From NCBI GenBank assembly GCA_021776175.1, contig JAJFGJ010000038.1, positions 46,140 through 110,139 on the forward strand: a stretch of DNA of 64,000 bases, given 5' to 3'. The stretch comes from Kiloniellaceae bacterium (GTDB lineage Bacteria; Pseudomonadota; Alphaproteobacteria; Kiloniellales; J153). This document shows positions 9,465 to 19,038 of the stretch, piece after piece (the stretch's first letter is position 1; each line of letters begins with the position of its first letter). The notes beneath the pieces were generated by a model. It saw only the letters and a list, made by a program, of their open reading frames with translations. It made no database searches and was not told where the DNA came from. A program made the translations under genes and the position numbers.

Positions 9465-10685
9465 ATGGCCGGATCTAAATGGGCCTCTCTGACTATCCTG
9501 TGTCTAGCCGAAGTGGCGGTCATGGCGTTGTGGTTTTCCTCCTCCGCGATCATCCCCTCCCTCAGCGCCGAGTACCGGCTCGACGGCTTCACCAAGTCCC
9601 TGTTCACCAGCTCCGTTCAAGCCGGTTTCGTCGCTGGCAGTTTGACCAGCGCAGTTCTCGGACTGGCCGACCGGATCGATCCGCGGCGTTTCTTCATGGC
9701 CAGCGCCCTGATCGCCTCGGCGGCCAATGGCGCGCTCCTGCTGGTGGAGCCGACGTCCCCGTGGGTCGTGGGCTTACGCTTCACGACCGGCGTCTGCATG
9801 GCCGGGGTCTATCCGGTCGGCATGAAAATAGCGGCGACATGGGCGCGCACCGGCGCCGGCGGCGACATGGGGCTTCTGGTTGGCCTGCTGGTCGGGGGCC
9901 TGACTCTCGGGTCCGCCACGCCGCATCTCTTCAGCGCCCTCGGCGGTATCGACTGGCGCCTGACCCTGGCCGCGGCCTCGTTTTCGGCCCTGGCCGGCGG
10001 CTTGGGCATCATGGCTTTGCGCCTGGGCCCGAACGTCCAGGCGGCGCCGCCTTTCCGGCCCGGCTTCGTGCTCTGGGCCTGGAAGATCAAGCCGGTCCGC
10101 CTGGCCAACCTGGGCTACCTCGGCCATATGTGGGAACTCTACGCCATGTGGGCCTGGGTCGGTGTTTTTCTGCACGCCAGTTTCGCCCTCAACCTGGCGC
10201 CGGAGACCGCCGGCCCGGCCGCTAAGCTGGCGACCTTCGCCACGGTCGGCATCGGCGCGTTTGGCTGCCTGGCCGGGGGTATCTTCGCGGATCGCCTGGG
10301 GCGCACGACGCTGACCATGCTGGCCATGTCGGTCTCGGGTGTTTGCGCGGCCACGGTCGGCTTCTTTTTCGGCGGCCCACCCTGGCTGTTGACCGCGATC
10401 TGCCTGATATGGGGGATTAGCGTGGTCGCCGATTCGGCGCAATTCTCGGCCTCGATCGCCGAGCTGTCGAACCGCTTCCTGGTCGGCACCATGTTGACGA
10501 TTCAGACCGCCATGGGCTTCACCCTGACCCTCATCACCATACACTTGATGCCGCTTTGGATCGACGCCTTGGGCTGGCGCTGGGCCTTCACGCCCTTGGC
10601 CATCGGCCCCTTCCTGGGGGTTTGGGCCATGGCCCGTCTGCGCGCCCACCCCGAATCGTCGCAACTGGCCGGGGGCCGGCGTTAA
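9465..10685 (+). CDS. MFS transporter
   Basis: This 406-residue protein has about twelve hydrophobic segments and MFS features: the first-loop region GLADRIDPRRFF, a TGVCMAGVYPVGMKIAATWAR helix pair and a second-half GGIFADRLGRTTLTML loop corresponding to motif A. It resembles nitrate/cyanate or aromatic-acid type MFS carriers only in general form, and the substrate cannot be assigned. It stands alone between the EVE gene and convergent yciI. Confidence 0.85.
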   Translation: MAGSKWASLTILCLAEVAVMALWFSSSAIIPSLSAEYRLDGFTKSLFTSSVQAGFVAGSLTSAVLGLADRIDPRRFFMASALIASAANGALLLVEPTSPWVVGLRFTTGVCMAGVYPVGMKIAATWARTGAGGDMGLLVGLLVGGLTLGSATPHLFSALGGIDWRLTLAAASFSALAGGLGIMALRLGPNVQAAPPFRPGFVLWAWKIKPVRLANLGYLGHMWELYAMWAWVGVFLHASFALNLAPETAGPAAKLATFATVGIGAFGCLAGGIFADRLGRTTLTMLAMSVSGVCAATVGFFFGGPPWLLTAICLIWGISVVADSAQFSASIAELSNRFLVGTMLTIQTAMGFTLTLITIHLMPLWIDALGWRWAFTPLAIGPFLGVWAMARLRAHPESSQLAGGRR

Positions 10686-10731
10686 CCGCCCAGCCGCGGG
10701 GCGTCAGTTCGGTAGCGCTAGTTCGGTGGCT

Positions 10732-11016
10732 CTAGCTCGCCGGAATCACCTTGCGCCAGGGGCGAATGTCGACGCTTCCGAACAGGCCAGCCTTGTTGTA
10801 GGGATCGCCGTTGGCGAAATTTTTAGCGGCTTCAAGATCGCCGAAGTCCATGATCAGCAAGCTTCCGACCGGGCTCTGTCCGTCGTTGCCGAGCAGCGGT
10901 CCGGCGACCAGAATATGGGCCTCGTAGACCTTCAAATGTTCAATGTGGGCGGGACGGTTTTCCGCCCTGACGGCGCCATGGTCCGGCTTGTCCAAACATA
11001 CGATCGCGAAATGCAT
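10732..11016 (-). CDS. YciI family protein
   Basis: This 94-residue protein of the YciI-like ferredoxin fold begins MHFAIVCLDKPDH and carries the conserved HIEHLKVYEAHILVAGPL, GSLLIMDFGDLEAAKNF, DPYNKAGLF and WRKV. The family has a conserved His/Asp pair but no firm general function. ATG 11016 is preferred because AGGAG lies upstream and the family starts there. It follows gpsA in the tsaD-gpsA-yciI order. Confidence 0.9.
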   Translation of the reverse strand: MHFAIVCLDKPDHGAVRAENRPAHIEHLKVYEAHILVAGPLLGNDGQSPVGSLLIMDFGDLEAAKNFANGDPYNKAGLFGSVDIRPWRKVIPAS

Positions 11017-11059
11017 CGGCGCTCTCCTGGTCGGGGGATGGGGGATTATAAGGTTGGTC

Positions 11060-12067
11060 TTAGGGAGTTTCGGCCGTGAAGGGCCGCGCGAGCAAGCCTC
11101 GAATGGTTTCCTCGATATCGGCGCCGCGATTGAGAATATCGTCGACCGCTTGCGTGATCGGCATCTCGATTCCATGGCCCGCCGCCAGTCGCGCCACGGC
11201 GGCGGCGGAAAACACACCCTCCACGACCGAGCGGCGGGGCGAGAGAAGCGCGTCCAGGCTTTCGCCGGCCCCGAGCGCGGCGCCGAGGGAAAAGTTGCGC
11301 GACTGCTGGCTGGTGCAGGTCAGCGTTAGATCGCCCAGGCCGGATAATCCCATCAAGGTTTCTGGCCGCCCTCCCAGCGCCACGCCCAGGCGGATAACCT
11401 CCGCCAAGCCGCGCGTGATCAGGGCGGCGCGCGCGTTATCGCCCAGGGCGCGCCCCGACACGACGCCGCAGGCGATGGCGATGACGTTCTTCACCGCACC
11501 GCCGATCTGCGCGCCCACCACGTCCCGCGACCGATAGGGGCGGAAGGTCTCGCTGCCCAGCATGGCGGCGAGCGCGGCGCCGGTATCGGCATTTTCCGCC
11601 GCCAGGGTAAATGCGCTGGGCTGGCCGCGCGCCACCTCGGCCGCGAAGGTCGGGCCGGAGAGCACGGCCAGAACCCGCCCCGGCAAAACTTCCGCCAGGA
11701 CTTCGCTCATCAAGGCGCCGGTGCCTAGTTCTATGCCCTTGGCGCAGATGACCAGTGGCGGCGCGTCGGTTCCGCCGGCCACCAGCGGCGCCAATTTCTC
11801 GCCGATCCAACGCAGATGCTGCGCCGGGACCACGACAAGCATGGCATCGCATCGCGCCGCTTCGGCCAGATCGCCGGTCGCGCGAATGGCCGGGTCGAGG
11901 GCGATGCCGGGCAAATAGTCGCGGTTGACGTGTTCGTCATTCAGCCGCGCGGCGAGCGCCGGATCGCGCGCCCAAATGACGACATCGCACCCGGCGCGGC
12001 GCGCCGCCATGGCCAGGGCCGTGCCCCAGGCCCCGGCGCCGAGAACGCCGATTGTTTTCGTTTTCAC
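11060..12067 (-). CDS. gpsA: NAD(P)H-dependent glycerol-3-phosphate dehydrogenase
   Basis: This 335-residue GpsA reduces dihydroxyacetone phosphate to sn-glycerol-3-phosphate for phospholipid synthesis. Motifs are the N-terminal Rossmann loop GVLGAGAWGTALA, the substrate-binding CAKGIE and SGPTFA, the catalytic GGAVKNVIAIACGV lysine region, and LSGLGDLTLTCTS. The GTG start at 12067 lies two bases after the tsaD stop, so the genes are probably coupled. The usual length for the family is about 330-340. Confidence 0.96.
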   Translation of the reverse strand: MKTKTIGVLGAGAWGTALAMAARRAGCDVVIWARDPALAARLNDEHVNRDYLPGIALDPAIRATGDLAEAARCDAMLVVVPAQHLRWIGEKLAPLVAGGTDAPPLVICAKGIELGTGALMSEVLAEVLPGRVLAVLSGPTFAAEVARGQPSAFTLAAENADTGAALAAMLGSETFRPYRSRDVVGAQIGGAVKNVIAIACGVVSGRALGDNARAALITRGLAEVIRLGVALGGRPETLMGLSGLGDLTLTCTSQQSRNFSLGAALGAGESLDALLSPRRSVVEGVFSAAAVARLAAGHGIEMPITQAVDDILNRGADIEETIRGLLARPFTAETP

Positions 12068-12069
12068 CT

Positions 12070-13116
12070 CTACATCGCGCCGCGCAGGGGCGCGCGCACC
12101 TCTTCCAGCGGCCAGCGCGGACGCGGCGCGAAGTCGAAGCCATCCGTCAGGCCGAGGCGCAGGCGTTCCAACCCGGCCCAGGCGATCATGGCCGCGTTGT
12201 CGGTGCACAGCCTGGGCGGCGGTGCGATCAAGGCGGTGCCGGCGGCGCCCGCGACCCGGTCCAGGCGTTCGCGCAAGTAGGCATTGGCGGCGACACCGCC
12301 GGCGACGACCAAGGGGCCCGCCTGGCCATAGGTATCTTGAAACCGCGCCAAGCCGCGCGCGCATCTGTCAGCCAGAACATCGGCGACGGCGGTCTGGAAC
12401 GAGGCCGCCATGTCGCGAATATCTTGCGCCGCCAGAGGCTGAGATAGCGCGGCGACCTTATGGCGCACGGCGGTCTTGAGACCGGAGAAGGAAAAATCCA
12501 GCGTGTCGCGGCCCATCATGGGCCGGGGCAGGGCGAAGCGCGCGCCGTCGCCACCTCGCGCGGCCACCTCAAGCGCCGGTCCGCCGGGGTAGCCAAGCTC
12601 TAGCAGTTTTGCCGTCTTGTCGAAGCATTCCCCGGCGGCGTCGTCGATGGTGCCGCCCAGGTGCCGGTAGGCGCCGACGCCCTCGACGGCGGCAAGCTGG
12701 CAATGGCCGCCGGATACCAGCAGCAGCAGAAAGGGAAACCCGGCCTCGCCGGTCAGGCGCACGGTCAGGGCGTGGCCTTCCAGATGATTGACCGCGATGA
12801 ACGGCAGGCCCCGCGCCGCCGCCATGGCCTTGGCCGTCATGACGCCGACGAAGACGCCGCCGATCAGGCCGGGCCCGGCGGTCGCCGCGATGCCGTCGAT
12901 ATCGTCGAAGCCGACTCCCGCTTCCTCCAGCGCGCCCCGTATCAAGCCATGCAAATGTTCGAGGTGGCTGCGGGCCGCGATCTCCGGCACCACGCCGCCA
13001 TAGGGGCGATGTTCGTCGAGCTGAGAGAAAACCAGATTGCTCAATATCGCGGCGTCCGCGCTCACCACCGCGGCGGCGGTTTCATCGCACGACGTCTCGA
13101 TTCCAAGGACCTTCAT
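12070..13116 (-). CDS. tsaD: tRNA N6-threonylcarbamoyladenosine synthase catalytic subunit
   Basis: This 348-residue TsaD of the Kae1/Qri7 ASKHA family installs t6A37 on ANN-decoding tRNAs. Motifs are [31 protein letters not shown], the metal-binding [10 protein letters not shown] (His-x3-His), [19 protein letters not shown] and [13 protein letters not shown]. The ATG at 13116 begins the canonical N-terminus. It is divergent from hemC with a 78-bp shared promoter region. Confidence 0.97.
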   Translation of the reverse strand: MKVLGIETSCDETAAAVVSADAAILSNLVFSQLDEHRPYGGVVPEIAARSHLEHLHGLIRGALEEAGVGFDDIDGIAATAGPGLIGGVFVGVMTAKAMAAARGLPFIAVNHLEGHALTVRLTGEAGFPFLLLLVSGGHCQLAAVEGVGAYRHLGGTIDDAAGECFDKTAKLLELGYPGGPALEVAARGGDGARFALPRPMMGRDTLDFSFSGLKTAVRHKVAALSQPLAAQDIRDMAASFQTAVADVLADRCARGLARFQDTYGQAGPLVVAGGVAANAYLRERLDRVAGAAGTALIAPPPRLCTDNAAMIAWAGLERLRLGLTDGFDFAPRPRWPLEEVRAPLRGAM

Positions 13117-13194
13117 GGTGCCGGACAGTAATCTCTTGGTATAAGCGGTCAAGACCTTGCGCCGCTTGGGAGCAGCCCGTAAATCTTGCCCGTC

Positions 13195-14145
13195 ATGGCC
13201 TCGAACACCCTTTTGCGCCTCGGCACGCGGGGCAGCCCACTCGCCCTCGCGCAAGCGCACGAAGTGCGGCGGCGTCTGGGCGCCGCCCACGACGGCTTGG
13301 CGCCCGAGGGCGCGGTCGAGATCGTGACCATAAAGACCACCGGAGACCGCATCCAGGACCGCACCCTGGCCGAAGCCGGGGGCAAGGGCCTCTTCACCAA
13401 GGAAATCGAGGACGCGCTGCTGGACCGGCGCATCGACGCCGCCGTGCATTCTATGAAGGACGTGCCGACCTGGCACCGGGACGGCCTCGGCATGGCCGCG
13501 ATCCTACCGCGCGAAGATCCGCGCGACGCCTTGTTTTGCGCCCCCGGCCAGACCCTCGCCAGCTTGCCGCCCGGCACCGTGGTCGGCACCGCGTCCTTGC
13601 GCCGTCAGGCCCAGGTGCTTCTGACGCGCCCCGACCTCAAGGTCGTGCCCCTGCGCGGCAACGTCCAGACCCGCTTGCGCAAATTGGCCGAGGGCCAGGT
13701 CGGCGCGACCTTACTGGCGCTGGCCGGACTCAAACGCCTGGGGATGGCGGAGAAGGCGGCCGCGATCTTGCCGCCGGAGATCATGTTGCCGGCCGTGGCC
13801 CAGGGCGCCATCGGGATCGAAACCCGCCTGGACGACGCGCGCGCGAGGGCCTGGATTGATTCCCTCAACGACTCAATATCCGAACGCCGGGTGGCGGCGG
13901 AGCGGGCGTGCCTGAAAACCCTGGACGGATCTTGCCGCACGCCGATCGCGGCCCTGGCGGAATGGAACGCGGACGGCACCGGGCTTCATCTGCGCACGCT
14001 GATTTGCCTGCCCGATGGAACCCAGGCCCACCGCGCCACGCGCGAGGGCCCGGCGGCGGAGGCCGAACGCCTGGGGCGCGAGGCCGGTGAGGAATTGCGC
14101 GCCGCCGCCGGCCCGGCTTTCTTCGACGCCCTTTCAGCCTACTAG
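13195..14145 (+). CDS. hemC: Hydroxymethylbilane synthase (porphobilinogen deaminase)
   Basis: This 316-residue enzyme polymerises four porphobilinogens to hydroxymethylbilane in tetrapyrrole synthesis. Motifs are [15 protein letters not shown], the active-site [33 protein letters not shown] and the dipyrromethane-cofactor cysteine Cys247 in [15 protein letters not shown] 13195 gives the canonical N-terminus; an upstream TTG adds three residues. It heads a hemC-hemD/mic60-hemY operon, five bases before the next start. Its product feeds both heme and the cobalamin branch seen further along the window. Confidence 0.97.
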   Translation: MASNTLLRLGTRGSPLALAQAHEVRRRLGAAHDGLAPEGAVEIVTIKTTGDRIQDRTLAEAGGKGLFTKEIEDALLDRRIDAAVHSMKDVPTWHRDGLGMAAILPREDPRDALFCAPGQTLASLPPGTVVGTASLRRQAQVLLTRPDLKVVPLRGNVQTRLRKLAEGQVGATLLALAGLKRLGMAEKAAAILPPEIMLPAVAQGAIGIETRLDDARARAWIDSLNDSISERRVAAERACLKTLDGSCRTPIAALAEWNADGTGLHLRTLICLPDGTQAHRATREGPAAEAERLGREAGEELRAAAGPAFFDALSAY

Positions 14146-14150
14146 CGCCC

Positions 14151-16397
14151 ATGCGGGTTCTCATCACCAGGCCCGAGGAAGACGCGCACGCCTTGGCGGC
14201 GGCCCTGCGCGCGCGCGGCCATGAGTCCCTTCTGGAACCGCTGCTGCGTATAGAACCGGCCGCCGGCGTGCCGAGCCCCCTCGACCTGGACGGCGTCCAA
14301 GCGATCCTGTTCACCAGCGCCAACGGGGTCCGCGCCTTCGCGCGCCTCAGCCAAAGGCGCGATTTGCCGGTTTTCGCCGTCGGCGACGCCAGCGCCCAGG
14401 TCGCGCGCGACGCCGGGTTCACGCAGGTCGCCAGCGCATCCGGCGATGTCGAGGACCTGGCGCGCCTTGCCGCCGCCCGCCTGGAGCCCGGGGATGGGGC
14501 GCTTTATCATGGCGCCGGAAGCCGTCTCGCAGGCGATTTAAAGGAACGGCTTGAAGGCGCCGGTTTCACCCTGCGCCGCGTGGTTCTCTATCAGGCCCAC
14601 ACGGCGAGCGACCTGTCCCAGGCGACACGTACGGCCCTGTCGGCGGGCAAGATCGACGCAGTGACATTTTTCTCACCCCGAACCGCTCAGACCTTCGTGA
14701 AATTAGCACAACAGGCGGAATTAGCAGTGGCTTGCGCGGCGCTCGACGCGGTATGTCTAAGCACGGCGGTGGCGCGCAAGCTGCGCGTACTACCCTGGCG
14801 GAACGTACGGATCGCCGCGCGGCCCAGCCAGGACGCGCTGCTCGACTGTATCGACGTCGTGGAGACCGCCACGGTGGAGAGGACGATGCCCGAACAAGAT
14901 AATCCCCAAGATAAGGACGACGCGCCAGGCGCGGAACCGGCGGCGCACCGAATCATCGCCAAATTCGGCGGCATCCGGCCCATGGCGAGCAAGCTCGATG
15001 TCGCGGTCAGCACGGTCCAGGGCTGGCGCGAGCGGGCCTCGATCCCGGCCTCGCGGCACGGCCAAATCCAGGCCGCGGCCGAGGCCCATCAGATCGATAT
15101 CGACGGCGGCACGCTCGCGGCCAGCGACCACGCACCCGAGAGCGGCCCCGCGCCCGAAGACGACTCCGTACTCAAAGACGGCCCCGCACCCGAAGACCAG
15201 GGCGAAGCGGCGGCCGATCCCCAAGCAGCGGCGCCCTCGCGCTGGATACCCAAGAGCGGCGGCAAGCAGGCCGGCCCGGAGAGCCCACAGCCCCCCATGG
15301 CGGACCACGCCGGGAACGCCGGGGATCACAACCCGCCAAACCGGGCGTCGCGGGGCGGCTCCTTTACCGGCGCGTTCCTAATCGCGGCTTTCCTGTTCGC
15401 GATTGGGGCGGGGACCGCGGTCCTGACCCGCGAAGCCTGGATGCCGTATCTTCCCGCCACGCCGGGTGGGGATTCGGACGCGGCGCGGATCGACGACTTG
15501 GAACTCGATCTGGCCGAACTCGACGCCGAGATATCGCGAACCCAGGACGATAACCCGGCGCTGGCGCGGATCGAGACCTTGGAAGGACGCCTGGCCGAGA
15601 TCGCGGCACGGCCGGCCGGCACCGGCGGGACGGCGGAGCTGGGCGAGGCCCGGGCCGAGACCGCCAAGTTGCGCCGCGAGCTAACCAGCCTGGCCGCGCG
15701 GCTGGAATCCCTGGACCGGATCGCGCGCGCCAGTGGGGATTCAGAGCAGCTTGGGGCCGCCTTGGCGCGCGTCGAAGCGCGCGACAAGAACACCGGCCGC
15801 GACCTCGCCGCCTTGCGGGCGGAGCTCACGGCCCTGGCCGAATCCCGCGGGCCCAGCGGCGGCCAGGCGGCCATGACCCTGGCGGTCCTGCAAATGCGCG
15901 ACGCCCTGCGTGGGGCGGAACCCTTCGAGACCGCCTTGAACACACTCGAATCGCTTAACGCCGAAGCCCAGGGTGCCAACGGCGCCACTGTGCGCGAAGC
16001 GCTGGCACCCTTGCGCCCCTATGCCGCCGGCGGCGCGCCCAGTCTCGAGTCGCTTCAGGCGGCGTTCCCGGCCGTGGCCCGCGCGGTTATCGCGCAATCC
16101 CACGGCGGTCAGGGCGAGGGGCTCCTCGCCAACGCCCTGCGGCGCTTGTCGAGTCTGGTATCGGTGCGCCCCCTGGGCCCGGTCGAAGGCGATAGCGCGG
16201 AAGCCGTCGTGGCCCGCGCCGAGGCGCAGGCGGAGGCCGGGGATCTGGCTTCGGCCCTGCGCGAGCTCGATAGTTTAAGCGGCCCGGCCGCCGACGCCGC
16301 CGCGCCCTGGCGTCAAGAAGCGCAGGCCCGGCTCACCCTCCAAGCCGCCCTCGAGCGCCTGGGCGCGCTGCTCGCCGCCGGGCGCGTCGCGGGCTAG
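14151..16397 (+). CDS. hemD: Fused uroporphyrinogen-III synthase (HemD) and mitofilin/Mic60-like membrane protein
   Basis: One uninterrupted frame of 748 residues covers two usual genes. Residues 1-240 are HemD (MRVLITRPEEDA, ILFTSANGVRAF, VGDASAQVARDAGF, FFSPRTAQTF), which cyclises hydroxymethylbilane. Residues about 262-320 form a small HTH-like region (RIIAKFGGIRPMASKLDV, VSTVQGWRER). An acidic linker, one transmembrane helix (about 408-428, GAFLIAAFLFAIGAGTAVL), a coiled coil (about 445-570) and a mitofilin-like C-terminus follow. In most alphaproteobacteria hemD ends before a separate mic60 start. An internal Met246 (14886) has GGAGAGG just upstream, so a second product may be made from the same frame. 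Confidence 0.85.
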   Translation: MRVLITRPEEDAHALAAALRARGHESLLEPLLRIEPAAGVPSPLDLDGVQAILFTSANGVRAFARLSQRRDLPVFAVGDASAQVARDAGFTQVASASGDVEDLARLAAARLEPGDGALYHGAGSRLAGDLKERLEGAGFTLRRVVLYQAHTASDLSQATRTALSAGKIDAVTFFSPRTAQTFVKLAQQAELAVACAALDAVCLSTAVARKLRVLPWRNVRIAARPSQDALLDCIDVVETATVERTMPEQDNPQDKDDAPGAEPAAHRIIAKFGGIRPMASKLDVAVSTVQGWRERASIPASRHGQIQAAAEAHQIDIDGGTLAASDHAPESGPAPEDDSVLKDGPAPEDQGEAAADPQAAAPSRWIPKSGGKQAGPESPQPPMADHAGNAGDHNPPNRASRGGSFTGAFLIAAFLFAIGAGTAVLTREAWMPYLPATPGGDSDAARIDDLELDLAELDAEISRTQDDNPALARIETLEGRLAEIAARPAGTGGTAELGEARAETAKLRRELTSLAARLESLDRIARASGDSEQLGAALARVEARDKNTGRDLAALRAELTALAESRGPSGGQAAMTLAVLQMRDALRGAEPFETALNTLESLNAEAQGANGATVREALAPLRPYAAGGAPSLESLQAAFPAVARAVIAQSHGGQGEGLLANALRRLSSLVSVRPLGPVEGDSAEAVVARAEAQAEAGDLASALRELDSLSGPAADAAAPWRQEAQARLTLQAALERLGALLAAGRVAG

Positions 16398-16415
16398 GCG
16401 TAGGGATCGAAGACC

Positions 16416-17864
16416 ATGATCCGGGTTCTCTGGTTCGCGCTCAAGCTGACGGCCCTGGTCGCCATCGCCTATTGGCTGGCCGAGCGGCCGGGCGAAGTTT
16501 CCGTCGATTGGCTGGGCTACCGGATCGAAACCTCGGCCGGAATTCTTCTGGCCGCCGTGGTTTTGATCGCCGGGCTCTCGGCCTTCTCCTACCGCGCCTG
16601 GCGATTCCTACGCCGCGCGCCCCGGGGCATGGGACAAAGCCTGCAGGCCAGCAAGCGCAAGCGCGGTTACAAGGCGCTCACCCAAGGCATGGTCGCGGTC
16701 GCCGCCGGCGAGGCGGACGAGGCCGCGCAACACGCCCGGCGCGCCGACGCGCTGCTGGAAGAGCCGCCCCTGACCATGCTGCTTTCGGCCCAAGCCGCGC
16801 AACTCAATGGCGACGAGGAAGCCGCCAAGCGCTACTTCACCGCCATGATGGAGGATCCCGAGACCCGCTTTTTGGGGTTGCGCGGCCTCCTGACCCAGGC
16901 CCTGCGAGAGGGCGAGATGCAACAGGCCCTGGACTACGTGCGCCAGGCCCACGCGATCCGCCCGCGCACGCCCTGGGTTCTGACCTCGCTGTTCGATTTG
17001 AGCGAGCGCTGCGGCGATCTGGATACGGCGGAGCGCACCTTGCTCCAGGCCGCCAAGGCCAAGACCCTGCCGGCACCCGAAGCGGCCCGCAAGCGCGCGG
17101 TCATCATCTTGGAGCGGGCCCAGGCGGCGCGCCTGAAAGGCGATGATTCGGCCGCCTTGTCCCACGCGCGCGAGGCTAACAAGCTGGCCCCCGGCCTGAT
17201 CCCGGGCGCGGCCCTGCTGGCGGAACTCCAGATCGCGGCCGGGCAAAAGCGCAAGGCCGCCAAGGTGCTGGAGCGGGCCTGGGCGGCGGGACCGCATCCC
17301 GAACTCGCGGCGCTCTATCTCGAAACCCAGAATATCGCCCCCCAAGCCGGCGGCGAGAGCACCGGCAAAGATGGCATCGAGCGCCTGAAACGCCTGAGCC
17401 ACTTGACCGGCAAGCGGCCAGATCACCCGGAAAGCCATCTGGTCCTGGCCCGCGCCGCCCTGGAAGCGCGGCTGTGGGGCGAGGCGCGGCGCCACATCAA
17501 GGCGGCGGCCGGGCCGGACGGCCTGGAGGGCGCGCCCAGCGATTCCGTCTGCCGCCTCATGGCCGAGCTGGAAGAACAGGAAAACGGCGACACCGCCCTG
17601 GGCCGCGAATGGCTGACCCGCTCCGCCGGGGCGCCCAAGGACCCGGCCTGGGTCTGCGCCTCCTGCGGCGCCGTATCGGCGGTGTGGAGCGCGCGCTGCG
17701 GGGCCTGCGAAAGCTTCGATTCCCTGGCCTGGCGAACCCCGCCCCAGGTGGCGCCCGCCCTCACCCATGACGGCACGCGGGACGATGACGGCGGCGAGGC
17801 CGTGATCGACGCCGGCTTCGACGCCGAGCCCGCGCCCGCCCTGCCCAAGCCGCCCGCGCCCTGA
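16416..17864 (+). CDS. hemY: HemY-like TPR membrane protein with C-terminal zinc ribbon
   Basis: This 482-residue protein has two N-terminal membrane segments (about residues 5-21 and 42-60; SVDWLGYRIET lies between). They are followed by a cytoplasmic TPR-rich HemY_N/TPR region and a C-terminal zinc-ribbon-like motif, CASC...CGAC, at about 414-432. It is the HemY of the hemCDXY locus, a heme-biosynthesis-associated protein of unclear biochemistry, and is not protoporphyrinogen oxidase. It starts 18 bases after the hemD-mic60 frame and is probably co-transcribed. The alanine/proline-rich tail is poorly conserved. Confidence 0.88.
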   Translation: MIRVLWFALKLTALVAIAYWLAERPGEVSVDWLGYRIETSAGILLAAVVLIAGLSAFSYRAWRFLRRAPRGMGQSLQASKRKRGYKALTQGMVAVAAGEADEAAQHARRADALLEEPPLTMLLSAQAAQLNGDEEAAKRYFTAMMEDPETRFLGLRGLLTQALREGEMQQALDYVRQAHAIRPRTPWVLTSLFDLSERCGDLDTAERTLLQAAKAKTLPAPEAARKRAVIILERAQAARLKGDDSAALSHAREANKLAPGLIPGAALLAELQIAAGQKRKAAKVLERAWAAGPHPELAALYLETQNIAPQAGGESTGKDGIERLKRLSHLTGKRPDHPESHLVLARAALEARLWGEARRHIKAAAGPDGLEGAPSDSVCRLMAELEEQENGDTALGREWLTRSAGAPKDPAWVCASCGAVSAVWSARCGACESFDSLAWRTPPQVAPALTHDGTRDDDGGEAVIDAGFDAEPAPALPKPPAP

Positions 17865-18008
17865 GCCGTCTAGTTCGCCTGCGCCGTTGACGAGAGCCCG
17901 CCCCCGCGATTAGGTTGCGCCAGTTCAGGTGTGCCGGGTCGGAATGTTAAAGCCTGCAAGCTAACCTCACCGACCCCGAGAAACGCGCACCGAGAAACGT
18001 GAAAATAC

Positions 18009-18084
18009 GCCGCCTTAGCTCAGTTGGTAGAGCATCGCATTCGTAATGCGGGGGTCGGGTGTTCGAGTCACCCAGGCGGCACCA
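18009..18084 (+). tRNA. tRNA-Thr (anticodon CGU)
   Basis: A full cloverleaf can be folded. The acceptor stem is GCCGCCT/AGGCGGC, the D-arm GCTC-AGTTGGTA-GAGC, the anticodon stem TCGCA/TGCGG with loop TTCGTAA (anticodon CGT in DNA), and the T-arm GGGTG-TTCGAGT-CACCC. The discriminator A and encoded CCA follow. Its 3' part, from the anticodon stem onward, is duplicated 2,061 bp downstream. This marks it as an integration site. Confidence 0.97.
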
Positions 18085-18085
18085 T
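18038..18085 (+). repeat. attL-like 48-bp direct repeat inside tRNA-Thr
   Basis: Bases 18038-18085, from the 5' side of the anticodon stem through CCA plus one base, are identical to 20099-20146. The preceding bases differ (G against T), as do the following ones (T against C), so the identity block has sharp edges. This is the expected product of site-specific recombination into a tRNA 3' end. Confidence 0.9.
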
Positions 18086-18234
18086 TCTCCTCTCAGTTCC
18101 CACTCTCTGCATCTTGTCGGGTAAGCCCCGAGGACTCATATTTATGCAAGAGTCAAGAAATTTTGCTAAAAAATGGCAGATATCTCTAGCCACGTGAATC
18201 TGCCTTGGCTACAACGTTTAGCAAGAGGTACTTG

Positions 18235-19038
18235 ATGCAGCGGCCAGACCATCTTCCAGATTTTACCGACCCGCCTTTGGATGAGGTCGTGCTTGGCGTG
18301 CAGTTTGCGCCGGTTCCAGCATATGCGTCGGTCTATTCTATGAAGGTGTGGGACATCTTCGAGGCGGAGTTTCCCAAGGTTGAGGAATACCCAATCCTCG
18401 AACCGCAGTTTGAGACCTTCGGCGGTGCAAATATCCAAGCTGGTCCGAAAATACATATTGGCGCTGCGCCGACGGGAAGTCGGCTTTGGTTCATCTCGGA
18501 AGACGATAACCACTTGGTCCAGTTTCAGCCGGATCGGTTTATCACAAACTGGCGAAGGCAACCGAACACCCAATCCTACCCGCGCTTCGAAGGGCTGGCT
18601 GAAGCGTTCGAAGCCAACGTGACAAAGCTCGCCAACCACTTCGCTTCAGACTTCGCATACCAAATGGATATCAATCAGGCCGAGGTCGCATACATCAACA
18701 TCATTCCGGTTGAGAAGTTCTCCCAAGCGGGTGAATGGTTTGAATTGTGGAATGTCGGAGCCTTTGACGTTGAAGCCCTAAACACGAGTTTCAATGAGGT
18801 CATATTGGGCGGCGACGGCAAGCCATTCGCTCGCCTCAATCATCAAATTCAATCCGTTTTCGAAGCAGATGGAAAGCAACGGGCATTCAGATTGTCTTTG
18901 GCCTTCAAGGGGAAACCTTCGGGCAACGATCTTGAATCGGCGATGAAGTTTCTCGCGACTGGCAGAGATGCCATTGTTACGCGCTTTGGAGAGATTACGA
19001 CCGATAAAGCTCAAAGGATTTGGGGGAGAGTAGAATGA
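18235..19038 (+). CDS. TIGR04255-like family protein of unknown function
   Basis: This 267-residue protein has the N-terminal pattern of the TIGR04255 family: LPDFTDPPLDEVVLGVQF followed by W-x3-F-x3-FP and an EPQFE segment. Its central part contains AYINIIPVEKF, and SVFEADGKQRAFRLSLAFKG precedes a short C-terminal helix that ends close to a conserved-looking TDKAQRIWGR. No enzymatic motif, signal peptide or membrane segment is seen, and the biochemical role is unknown. ATG 18235 is preferred because AAGAGGT lies eight bases upstream; a TTG 30 bases earlier lacks this. Its TGA overlaps the ATG of the next gene (ATGA). The family recall is from memory. Confidence 0.75.
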   Translation: MQRPDHLPDFTDPPLDEVVLGVQFAPVPAYASVYSMKVWDIFEAEFPKVEEYPILEPQFETFGGANIQAGPKIHIGAAPTGSRLWFISEDDNHLVQFQPDRFITNWRRQPNTQSYPRFEGLAEAFEANVTKLANHFASDFAYQMDINQAEVAYINIIPVEKFSQAGEWFELWNVGAFDVEALNTSFNEVILGGDGKPFARLNHQIQSVFEADGKQRAFRLSLAFKGKPSGNDLESAMKFLATGRDAIVTRFGEITTDKAQRIWGRVE

